Assembly: GCF_003751605.1 (NCBI RefSeq)
Contig: NZ_RJVJ01000001.1
Coordinates: 1,302,001 to 1,366,000 of the forward strand
Source: Kitasatospora cineracea
GTDB lineage: Bacteria; Actinomycetota; Actinomycetes; Streptomycetales; Streptomycetaceae
Length of the DNA stretch: 64,000 bases
Reading direction: 5' to 3'
Shown one piece after another: positions 52,314-59,560 of the stretch. Position 1 is the stretch's first letter, and each line of letters starts with the position of its first letter. The notes under the pieces were generated by a model. That model was not told the DNA's origin and ran no database searches. It worked only from the letters and a program-made list of their open reading frames with translations. Position numbers and translations under genes: made by a program.

Positions 52314-53215
52314 GCGAGTCGCTCCCACTGGCGCTTGGCGATGTCCTCGAGCTGCGCCCGGTCCACCGGGTTCTTGGCGTAGACCTGGACGGTCATCAGC
52401 ACGGTGCCCTTCCGGGCGATCGCCTCGCCGTAGTAGTACGTCTCGGTGCTGCGCGCGTAGGTGTAGGGCTGCTTGGCGACCAGCAGGACGCTCTCGTCGT
52501 TGCCGGGGAACTTCGAGACGTCCATGTCCGAAGTGCCGCTCGGGACCATGCCGGTGATCGCCTTCACCACGGACTCCGGCACGTACTGCACCAGCATCAC
52601 CCGGTAGGTGTCGTCGCCGCTCTTCCAGCGCACGGTGGCGGCGCGGCGGAAGCCGTTGCCGAGCATCTCGACGAACATGTCCTCGCTGTCGCCGAAGGTC
52701 TCCGCCCGGTCGGCCGCGGACAGCCAGCCGTCGCCGTCGCCGTCGGTGCGGTCCGTGCTGCCCGCCGGACGGTCGATCAGCAGCCGGCGCAGGTCGCCGT
52801 CGATGTTCAGCGGCGGCGGGCCGGCGGCGGCCAGCGCCGCGGCGTCCACCCGCTCGGCCGGGTAGGTCGGCTTGGGCGCGGTGAGGGCCGGCAGCGGCGT
52901 CGGCGGCCGGGAGGACTGGATCGCGTAGCCGACCGCGGCACCGATCACCGGGCCGGCCAGCACCGCGGTCAGGAACAGCGCGCCCGCACCGAACCTCCGC
53001 CTGCGGCGGGCGGGTTCGGCACCCGACTCGACCAGGTCGGGCCCGGTGGCGCCGAAGACCGGCGGGGCGAACGGGTTCCCGGCCGCCGACGGGGGCGCGG
53101 GCACGAACGGGGCGGGCGGGGCGAACGGGTTCGGGACGGAGGTCGGCGGCGCGGGGGCCTGCTCGGCGGCGGCGGCCGTCCCGGGCTCCGCCGCGTCCGC
53201 GGGTTCGGTGCTCAA
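52310..53215 (-). CDS. Membrane-anchored paralog C, unknown function
   Basis: The 301-residue protein has a long Pro/Ala head with two NPFAPP motifs, one helix (RRRFGAGALFLTAVLAGPVIGAAVGYAI) and an extracellular domain. The latter contains INIDGDLRRLLIDRPAG-like sequence and TVRWKSGDDTYRVMLVQYVPESVV. The TTG start at 53215 is chosen for AGGAG six bases upstream. It shares the GDLR..L motif with its neighbours. It couples to paralog B by a four-base overlap. Confidence 0.68.
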   Translation of the reverse strand: MSTEPADAAEPGTAAAAEQAPAPPTSVPNPFAPPAPFVPAPPSAAGNPFAPPVFGATGPDLVESGAEPARRRRRFGAGALFLTAVLAGPVIGAAVGYAIQSSRPPTPLPALTAPKPTYPAERVDAAALAAAGPPPLNIDGDLRRLLIDRPAGSTDRTDGDGDGWLSAADRAETFGDSEDMFVEMLGNGFRRAATVRWKSGDDTYRVMLVQYVPESVVKAITGMVPSGTSDMDVSKFPGNDESVLLVAKQPYTYARSTETYYYGEAIARKGTVLMTVQVYAKNPVDRAQLEDIAKRQWERLA

Positions 53216-53249
53216 CTGGTGCTCCTGGGAAGAGGGTTCGGGACGTCCG

Positions 53250-54134
53250 TCAGCCGTCGGCGAGGTGGTCGCGGGCACGCTTCATCGCGTCGGAGAGCAG
53301 CGCCTTGTCCGGGTCGCCCTGCACCTCGACGGTGACCTCGTAGACCACGTCGCCGACCACGCCGATGCCGACCAGCTCACCGGTGTACGCCTGCTGCTCG
53401 GGCTTGAAGACGTAGCCCTTGGCGTTCGGGACGCCGTCGATGGCGAACGAGGACCGGTCGAAGCTGGTGTTGTCGGCGAAGCCCTGCGCCCGGTCGGTCC
53501 GGCCGAAGCGGCGCAGGTCGGTCCGCACCTCGGTCTTCCCGTCCCGGGTGCGGTAGGTGCGGGTGGCCGCGTCCTTGAAGCCCCAGGAGTCGAGGATCCC
53601 CTTCAGGTCGACGCTCTTGCTGTACCGCGCCTGGAGGTCGTCCATGCTCATCATCGCGCCGTCCGGGGAGCCGTACGGGTCGGCGTCGTCGGGCACCGGC
53701 AGCAGGAAGTACCGCAGGTCACCGCTGTGCTTGCCGCCCGAGACACTGCCCTGCAGGGTGCTGGACGGGCGCGGGGCCACCGTCGGGGTCGGGGTCGGGC
53801 TCGGCGCGGGCGGCGGGGTCGGCGTCGGGCTGGCGCTGGGACTCGGGCCGGCGCTGGAACCGGGACCGGCCGACGGGGGCGCGGCGGCCGCCGCGGGGTG
53901 CGCGGGGCGGTCGGGGCGGCCCACCGCGACGGTGACGGCCGCGCTGGCCGCGGTCACCGCGAGCAGCCCGGCCACCGACAGCCCGACGCCGACCGCCCTG
54001 GGCAGGCGGCGCGTCGGCCCGGGCTGCGACTGCGACTGCGGCTGCGGCTCGGGCGGGGCGGTCGGAGCCGGGACCGGGGCCGGGGTTGGCTCCGGGGCCG
54101 GGGTTGGCTCCGGGTCGGCGGGCGGTTCGGGCAC
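53250..54134 (-). CDS. Membrane-anchored paralog D, unknown function
   Basis: The 294-residue protein has a Pro/Glu head, one helix (AVGVGLSVAGLLAVTAASAAVTVAVG), a Ser/Pro linker, and an extracellular domain with SGGKHSGDLRYFLLPVPDDADPYGSPDGAMMSMDDLQARY. VYEVTVEVQGDPDKALLSDAMKRARDHLADG closes it. It is the first gene of the four. The start is uncertain: GTG 54161, TTG 54140 and GTG 54134 are possible. It lies 34 bases upstream of paralog C. Confidence 0.68.
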   Translation of the reverse strand: MPEPPADPEPTPAPEPTPAPVPAPTAPPEPQPQSQSQPGPTRRLPRAVGVGLSVAGLLAVTAASAAVTVAVGRPDRPAHPAAAAAPPSAGPGSSAGPSPSASPTPTPPPAPSPTPTPTVAPRPSSTLQGSVSGGKHSGDLRYFLLPVPDDADPYGSPDGAMMSMDDLQARYSKSVDLKGILDSWGFKDAATRTYRTRDGKTEVRTDLRRFGRTDRAQGFADNTSFDRSSFAIDGVPNAKGYVFKPEQQAYTGELVGIGVVGDVVYEVTVEVQGDPDKALLSDAMKRARDHLADG

Positions 54135-54339
54135 GGACAAGGGTCTCCCCCCAGGGTTCACATGGCTGCCCGCGCAGCGGAACGGGCCGTCCCCCCGGTC
54201 GGCCCGAACGCGTTCGTCATCGCGCGGTGCACGAATTATGTGAGACCCGTGTGGCCGTCAACAACACGGTTCCGCCGACCAATCGCCGTAATCCACGGCC
54301 AATCGGACAGCCCGTGACTGAACCGCAATCAGGTCGGGT

Positions 54340-55691
54340 TCACTGCCCGGTCGGACCCTCCTCGGAGTCCGGTGCGGCGGTCGGTCCGGCCGCGGAATCG
54401 GCGGCCGGAGCGGCGGTCGGCGCGGCGGCCGGAGCGGCGGGCTCGGCCGGGGCCGTGGGCTGGGCCGGGACGGGCGCGGACGGTGCGGCGGGCTGCTGCC
54501 CGTACGGCGCGGGCGGTGCGGGCTGCGCGGACTGCTGCGCGTAGCCGTAGGCCTCGGCGAAGTGGATGCCGGCCGCCTCGGCCAGCGCGATGTCCAGGCG
54601 CTCGTTGCGGATCCGGCGGTCGATGTAGAGGACGCCGTTGACCAGCGGGACCAGCGGGCCGGTGGCCAGCATGCCCAGCAGCATGACGAGCGAGTAGCCG
54701 ACCAGCAGGAAGGTCATCGTGCCGTCGCCGAACTCGACCCGGGAGGAGTCGCTCTCCAGGTCCATCGAGGTGAGCGGCACCGCCACGGACAGGATCATCG
54801 TGAGCGGGTAGCTGATCACCCCGACCGCGATCCGGCCGATGAGGGTGACCAGCGCGGTGAGGCCGAAGCTGCGCCACCAGTTGCCCCGGTTGAGCTGCCA
54901 GGCCCGGCCGATCGCCGCCCTCGCGGTGCTGTCCTCCAGCACCAGCACCGGGACCTGCGGGGCCAACCGCACCACTACGTAGAAGCCGCCGAGCCCGACG
55001 ACCGCGCTCAGCAGGAACATCAGCAGGAACACCGCCGGGCTGCCGGTGGCGACGCCGAGCAGCACCACCAGGCCCACCAGCAGCACGTTCAGCACCAGCA
55101 GCGGCCCGTACAGCAGCGCCATCGAGGCGACGGACGCCCCGATCCGCTGCCGGGCCTCCTTCCAGGCCTGACCGGCCGTCATCCGGCGGCCGAGGGTCGC
55201 GGCCCGCAGCACCACCGTGGCCAGCGGCCCGGCCACCACGTACTGCACGATCCCCAGCAGCAGGAACAGCCCGAAGATCACCATCAACGGCCAGAACAGG
55301 GCCCACAGCTGATCCCCGGTGGGCTCGTCGGGGGCCTGCGGAAGTGCCTCGAACGCGTCCCGGAGCCGGCCCGCCAGCAGCACCGACACCACCACCATCG
55401 GCACCGCCAGGACGCCCGTCACCACCGCGAGCGGCAGGTAGAGCGCGCCGGAGTAGCGCCGCACGGTGTCGAAGACGGCGCTGAACATCTCACCGAACGC
55501 GAGCGGCCGCAGCGGCAGCACCCCGGGCTTCGGCGCGACCGGCACGGCCCCCAGGGGCCCTGCCCCCACCCGCCGCCGCCGTTCCACCCGGGCCGTCCGT
55601 ACCCCGGCCAGCCCCCCTGCCCGGGAGCACCCTGCCCGTACGGCTGCCCACCGCCCTGCTGCTGACCCGAACCGCCGCCGTCCCCGCTCAT
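54340..55691 (-). pseudogene. Multi-pass membrane protein gene with a frameshift near its 5' end
   Basis: The 5' part encodes MSGDGGGSGQQQGGGQPYGQ and continues Gly/Pro/Trp-rich to GQGPWG. The frame then shifts and resumes as VPVAPKPGVLPLRPLAFGEMFSAVFDTVRRYSG, followed by six or so hydrophobic segments. The whole resembles the streptomycete Gly-rich DUF7544-like/GDPD-membrane-domain family, where the two parts are one protein. Adding one G to the G5 run (C5 on plus, 55548-55552) restores one frame of about 450 residues. It may be a sequencing slip, a true frameshift, or slippery translation. GGAGGGG precedes the ATG at 55691. Confidence 0.75.
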
Positions 55692-55831
55692 CCGCACCCC
55701 TCCAAAAGGCCTCCGGTCCCGTCGTTCGGGCTCCGCCGTCGAGCCTAGGGCCCGGTTCGGACCACCACCGAGGCACCCCACTGATCGGGCCGTTGACGGC
55801 CGTTCCGCGCGACGGGGTCGGTGGCGGGCGT

Positions 55832-55873
55832 TCCCCCGTCTCCCGTCCCCCGTCCCCCGTCCCCCGTCCCCCG
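55832..55873. repeat. 7-base tandem repeat (TCCCCCG)
   Basis: Six units of TCCCCCG (one is TCTCCCG) run from 55832 to 55873, just before the 40-base repeats. Confidence 0.85.
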
Positions 55874-55900
55874 TCAGTGGCGGGCGTCCCCTGCGGTGAT

Positions 55901-56018
55901 GCGTTCCCCGGTCAGTGGTGTGCGCGTCGCCGGCGGTGATGCGCGCCCCGGTCAGTGGTGTGCGCGTCGCCGGCGGTGATGCGCGCCCCGGTCAGTGGTG
56001 TGCGCGTCGCCGGCGGTG
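55901..56018. repeat. 40-base tandem repeat spanning the end of the sortase-substrate gene
   Basis: Units 55901-55940, 55941-55980 and 55981-56018 (38 of 40 bases) are nearly exact, and a degenerate copy precedes them (about 55873-55900). The stop codon of the LASTG gene (55992-55994) and its last nine codons lie in the last unit. There are no spacers, so this is not CRISPR. Confidence 0.9.
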
Positions 56019-57317
56019 CGTGCCCCGTCGACGGTGGAGGGCCACCAGGGTCAGCAGGCCGCCGGACACCAGGGCGAGGCCGCCGCCCAGCGTCGGGGTC
56101 AGGTCGTCCGCGCCGGTGCTGGCCAGCGTGCCGTCGTCGCCGCCACCGGGGCGGAGCGCGGCCGGGGCGGCCGTCGTCGCGGACGGGGAGCCGGCCGGGG
56201 CCGGGGTGGCCGTGACGGTCACGGTCGCGGCGGCGACGGTCGGGGCCGGGTGCTCCGGGACGGTGGGCGTCGGGGTGGCCGTCGGGTCCGGGGTGGCCCC
56301 CGGTTCGGTGGGCGTCACCGTCGGGGAGGCGGTCGGCGCGGGGGCGGTGCCCAGGAAGGCGAACGTCCCGTGCGCCTCCGGGTTGCCGGCGCCCCAGGTG
56401 AGGACCTGGTACTCGGCCCGGACGTCCACCTTCCAGCTCACCAGCTCCGGCTGCGCGGCCAGGGTGTAGGAGACGGTGCTGTCCCCGGCGGGGAGGTCGC
56501 ACCAGATGATCGTGGTCGGCGAGTTGAGCTCGCTCGTCACGTGCCGGCAGGAGCCCGCGGGGGCCGCCGCCGCATCGGCCACCTTCACCCCGACCGACGC
56601 CGGGAAGGAGGGCCAGCTCGGCTGCCCCGCGGCACTGCCGAAGAAGAGCTGGAGCTTGCCCGGGTCCACCGCGTGGACCTGCACCTGCTGGGTGACGGTC
56701 CCGCCGGCCGGCAGGTCCGGGGTGGTCAGCCGGAGCGTGTTCCGGGCCACGTGGTCCGGCGTCTCCACGGTGATCCTCGCGGCCTGCACGCCCGTCGGCC
56801 CGTCGGCCGGACTGCTGCCCGAGGTCTTCACGCCGGCCACCGCGTCCGCGACGCTCCCGCCCCGCGGCACGAAGACCGCACCGTAGTAGGCGACCGTCCC
56901 GTCCTTCGCCGCGTCGGACGCGCCGATCAGCGGCGAGGAGTAGATGTTCGGCGGAGTGGAGTCGCAGCTGTACACGCCGGCCACACCCGCCACCGCCGCG
57001 CAGGCCGAACTCCCGGACCCGGCGCCCACCTTGACGCTCAACCCCGCCGGAAGCTCCAGCGCAGCACCGGCATCGGTCAGCGGCTTCGCACTCACCGCGA
57101 ACACCCACGTGCCGTCCGCGATCCCGTACACGCCCCCGCCGGGAGCCAGCGGCCGCTCCGACTCCCCCGGCTGGATCACCAGGTCCCTCAACTGGAACGT
57201 CACCGGCTGCGCCTCCGCCCGGGCCCCCGCGGCGAAGGCGAACGCCCCGGCCCCGACGGCCGCGACCGCGATCCCGGCACTCAGAACGCGACGTGGAGCA
57301 CCCGTGGCAGTGCGCAT
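55992..57317 (-). CDS. Secreted protein with LAXTG sortase motif
   Basis: The 441-residue protein has a signal peptide (MRTATGAPRRVLSAGIAVAA to about residue 32), an Ig-like beta domain of about 280 residues with two Cys pairs, and a Thr/Pro/Ala wall-spanning stalk. The sorting signal is LASTGADDL, followed by a hydrophobic helix (TPTLGGGLALVSGGLLTLVAL) and RRRGTHRRRRAHH. LAXTG is the motif of the class E sortases of streptomycetes. It is probably anchored to peptidoglycan. GAGGAAG precedes the ATG. The basic tail is encoded by the 40-base repeats. Confidence 0.88.
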   Translation of the reverse strand: MRTATGAPRRVLSAGIAVAAVGAGAFAFAAGARAEAQPVTFQLRDLVIQPGESERPLAPGGGVYGIADGTWVFAVSAKPLTDAGAALELPAGLSVKVGAGSGSSACAAVAGVAGVYSCDSTPPNIYSSPLIGASDAAKDGTVAYYGAVFVPRGGSVADAVAGVKTSGSSPADGPTGVQAARITVETPDHVARNTLRLTTPDLPAGGTVTQQVQVHAVDPGKLQLFFGSAAGQPSWPSFPASVGVKVADAAAAPAGSCRHVTSELNSPTTIIWCDLPAGDSTVSYTLAAQPELVSWKVDVRAEYQVLTWGAGNPEAHGTFAFLGTAPAPTASPTVTPTEPGATPDPTATPTPTVPEHPAPTVAAATVTVTATPAPAGSPSATTAAPAALRPGGGDDGTLASTGADDLTPTLGGGLALVSGGLLTLVALHRRRGTHRRRRAHH

Positions 57318-57612
57318 CTGTGTCTTCCTCGAAGTCGAATGGCCGCGGCTCGACCGCGACGACGGCGCGAGGTCCCCCCTGCGCGCGGCTGTAGCGTAGT
57401 CCAAAGCCCGAACCAATCGTGAACGGAATTCCCTTCCGTCCCAAGGCCGCTGGCCTGCCCACCCCCACCCGCCACCACCCGCCGCCAGGCCCGGTTCCGG
57501 CAGCGCCTCCGGGCCGGGAGAACTGCCACCGGGGCTCTACCGGCGGCTGCGGAAGAGGCGCCCCGAGCGCCGAGGATCCGCCCGTGCGCGACTTCCTCCA
57601 CCGGAGAAAACG
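57318..57612. other. Intergenic region, no gene seen
   Basis: This is the 295-base interval between the sortase-substrate start (minus) and the truncated plus-strand gene. No reading frame with convincing composition, no operator and no hairpin of note was recognised. Confidence 0.5.
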
Positions 57613-57896
57613 ATGTCAGCCTCTCCCGAGGATTCGAGCCACCGCCGGTTCGGGGCCCGGGCGGCGGGCCGGATCTCCTTCCGTTTCACCTGCCGGCCCG
57701 ACCAGGAGCCCGAGAGCGGCTTCGACATGGGCGACATGGAGATCGGGGGAGACCTGGGCGGCACCACCTCGGCCGGGCGTTCACCGGACCAGGGGATGAT
57801 GATCTTCCTGTCCCTCGTGCTGTTGCTCGACGGCCTGGTGCGTCTGGAGACCCGGCACCACGGCTTCTTCTCGTTCGTGGCGGTCGACTCCTCGTG
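57613..57896 (+). pseudogene. 5' fragment of a hypothetical gene, interrupted
   Basis: GGAG lies seven bases before an ATG. The frame encodes MSASPEDSSHRRFGARAAGR and continues to QGMMIFLSLVLLLDGLVRLETRHHGFFSFVAVDSSC. This reads like a natural protein with one hydrophobic segment. After about residue 94 the frame runs on through antisense vapC DNA to 58593 with no protein-like composition. The end of the real gene is therefore probably missing, replaced by the vapBC unit. Function is unknown. Confidence 0.55.
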
Positions 57897-57944
57897 CTGC
57901 GGGACCGGTCGAACCGGCGGAACCGGGACGGCGGTGACGCTGGT

Positions 57945-58005
57945 GACGCTGGTGGCACCGGTCGAGCCTCGTTCGCCCTTCGCAGTCCGACCTGCGAGGA
58001 CGTGG
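57945..58005 (+). repeat. LLM-gene-like fragment, copy 1
   Basis: This 61-base stretch, starting GACGCTGGTG, is the most diverged of three copies that each lie immediately 3' of a vapC gene. The copies share the order GACGCTGGTGAC, CCTCGTTC, CTGCG. Its translation, TLVAPVEPRSPFAV, parallels TLVTSVKPRSPITV of copy 2. Confidence 0.6.
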
Positions 58006-58026
58006 CAAGCGAGCGGGCATGGACGG

Positions 58027-58419
58027 TCAGATCGACTCGACCGCGATGCGCGGGTGGCAGAGCCTACGCAGGTCGTCCGGGTCACTCGTGACCACGGTGA
58101 CGTCGCCGCGTTCGAGGTGGGCCGTGGCCGCGAGCATCGCGTCGACGGCGTACTCGTGGCCGTGCAGCCCTTCGGCCGCGAGAAGCCTGCTCGCGGCGCG
58201 TGCGATCTCCTCCGTGACGGGACGCACCTTGGTCAGCGAGACGGCGTGGTCGAACGCGGCCTGCGGCACTTTCGGGTCGCGGGCCTCGACCAGGGTCGCC
58301 GCGCCGGTGACGACCAGCAGATCGAGGGTGCGGGCGACATCCAGCCAGACCGTCATGTCACGGTGGCGCCGGGAGAGCTTGGAGAGCGCCTCGCTGTCGA
58401 GAACGAGCGTTCCGGTCAC
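58027..58419 (-). CDS. vapC: VapC-type PIN domain toxin, system 1
   Basis: The 130-residue protein has the PIN active-site acids Asp8 (VLDSEAL), Glu45 (LVEARD), Asp93 (AVDAMLAATA) and Asp113 (TSDPDDL) in the usual places. It should be a metal-dependent RNase, probably cutting tRNA or rRNA when free. The GTG start overlaps the antitoxin stop by GTGA, so it is made coupled to its antitoxin. An LLM-like fragment lies just beyond its 3' end. Confidence 0.88.
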   Translation of the reverse strand: MTGTLVLDSEALSKLSRRHRDMTVWLDVARTLDLLVVTGAATLVEARDPKVPQAAFDHAVSLTKVRPVTEEIARAASRLLAAEGLHGHEYAVDAMLAATAHLERGDVTVVTSDPDDLRRLCHPRIAVESI

Positions 58420-58697
58420 GCGGCGTCCGCCGGAACCGAGTCGCCACGGTGGGCGGCGTGGTGGGCGCGGATGCGCTCCGCCCTGGCCGCCACCTCGGCC
58501 GGGTCGACCGGGCCGTGCTCGGCCTCAGCTGCAGCGATGTACTCATCGAGGGCCTCGCGCTGGAGTTGCCGCTGCACGGCCTCCTCGATGTAGGAGGAGA
58601 CGCCTTGCTTCCCGGCACGTGCGCGGATCGCCTCCAAGGTCTCGGCACGCAGGGAGACACTCGTGACACGGGTCTTGCCGGGGCGGGGCGCATCCAT
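58416..58697 (-). CDS. vapB: VapB-type antitoxin, system 1
   Basis: The 93-residue protein has an N-terminal ribbon-helix-helix (TRVTSVSLRAETLEAIRARAGKQGVSSYIEEAVQRQLQREALDEYI). An acidic C-terminal tail (AAEAEHGPVDPAEVAARAERIRAHH) would wrap the toxin. It neutralises the PIN protein and represses its own promoter. A palindrome GTGTAATACAC overlaps the -10 region, and TACACT ends six bases before the ATG, so the mRNA may be leaderless. Confidence 0.85.
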   Translation of the reverse strand: MDAPRPGKTRVTSVSLRAETLEAIRARAGKQGVSSYIEEAVQRQLQREALDEYIAAAEAEHGPVDPAEVAARAERIRAHHAAHRGDSVPADAA

Positions 58698-58703
58698 GGG
58701 AAA

Positions 58704-58730
58704 AGTGTAATACACCACCTGTGAAGGTGG
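58704..58730 (-). promoter_or_regulatory. vapBC-1 promoter/operator
   Basis: GTGTAATACAC (58705-58715) is a perfect palindrome overlapping a minus-strand -10 TACACT (58709-58704). CCACCT-GTGA-AGGTGG (58715-58730) is a second inverted repeat abutting it. Such paired operators suit a ribbon-helix-helix repressor. Confidence 0.55.
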
Positions 58731-58770
58731 CCGCTTCGTCGCCCCCGGTCCTGAACTCGGGCCTCGGTGA

Positions 58771-59415
58771 TCACGGCCGCGATCCATGTCGTGCCCTCGG
58801 GAACTGCCGCCCGCCCGCGGCGAGTTCGCCGAGGCGCTCGCCGATCACGGAAACGCCGGGCCTGGGCTCCTGCGCGTAGTACCAGGGCTTGCGTCCGCGC
58901 AGCAGTTCCCCACCGTGCTCGGCCCAGGTGAATCCGGGCTTGCGCAGCAGCCTCCGGAAGACCGTGTCGGCCGTCTCCGGGTGGGCAGCCGCCCGCCCCG
59001 TGCGCGGCCGGGGTGTGCGGGCAGTGGCGGCCTCCTGCCGGCGTCGGTAGTGGGCGTTGAGAAGGTCCTCGGCTGCGGCGGCGGGGAGGATCCGGTTGGG
59101 GACGCTGGTGACGTCGGTCAAGCCTCGTTCACCCATCACGGTCTGACCTGCGAAGACGCGGCAGGTCGTCGGGCAGGGCGCTCGGATCGGCTCGGCCGCC
59201 ACCCGCGGGGGGCAGAGTCGGCGGGGATCGTCGGTGTCGCTCGTGACCACGGTGACGTCGCCTCGCCCGAGGTGGGCCGTGGCCGCGAGCATCGCGTCGA
59301 CGGCGCACTCGTGGCCGTGCAGCCCCTCGGCCGCAAGAATCCTGCTCGCGGCGCGTGCGACCTCCTCCGTGACGGGACGCACCTTGGCCAGCGAGACGGC
59401 GTGGTCGAAGCTCAA
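58771..59415 (-). pseudogene. Truncated vapC (system 2) fused in frame to an unrelated tail
   Basis: The first 77 residues match the second half of VapC-1 (FDHAVSLAKVRPVTEEVARAASRILAAEGLHGHECAVDAMLAATAHLGRGDVTVVTSDTDD), keeping two of the four catalytic acids. The N-terminal half, with the first Asp and Glu, and its antitoxin are absent. The frame then runs through the LLM-like fragment on the opposite strand (GERGLTDVTSVPNRI) into about 110 residues of natural-looking sequence (FRRLLRKPGFTWAEHGGELLRGRKPWYYAQEPRPGVSVIGERLGELAAG). No translation start is convincing. Confidence 0.7.
59081..59161 (+). repeat. LLM-gene-like fragment, copy 2
   Basis: On the plus strand this reads RIRLGTLVTSVKPRSPITV then stop. 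The intact LLM gene at 62640-62692 encodes RIRLGTLVTSPNFRHPVT. It lies directly 3' of the vapC-2 remnant. The stretch GACGCTGGTGAC onwards (59101-59161) is highly similar to copy 3. Confidence 0.8.
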
Positions 59416-59441
59416 GCAGTTCGACGCTCAAGCAGTTCGAC
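59410..59441. repeat. 16-base tandem duplication at the vapC-2 breakpoint
   Basis: GCTCAAGCAGTTCGAC occurs twice in tandem (59410-59425, 59426-59441), right where vapC-2 loses similarity to vapC-1. Confidence 0.85.
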
Positions 59442-59495
59442 CGGCTCGCCGGGCGGGGCCTCGGCCCCGGAGACCGGCTGGCCCGGGCCCGCATC

Positions 59496-59546
59496 CGACC
59501 GCGACCGGCGCCCCGCCGGGAGGGGCGGGGCCGCCGGTCGCGGTCG
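59496..59546 (-). terminator. Terminator of the DHA2 exporter gene
   Basis: A long stem pairs CGACCGCGACCGGCG-type sequence from 59496 with its complement ending at 59546. An inner CCCCGCC/GGCGGGG helix closes a short loop. It begins 15 bases past the exporter stop. Confidence 0.8.
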
Positions 59547-59560
59547 AAGCACCGGAGAGG

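Noticed and set aside
55901..56018. 40-base repeats as a CRISPR array
   Set aside because: The units are directly adjacent with no spacers and no cas genes are present.
57613..58593. Full 326-codon plus-strand frame as one protein
   Set aside because: After about codon 94 it runs antisense to vapC-1 and vapB-1, and the composition changes abruptly.
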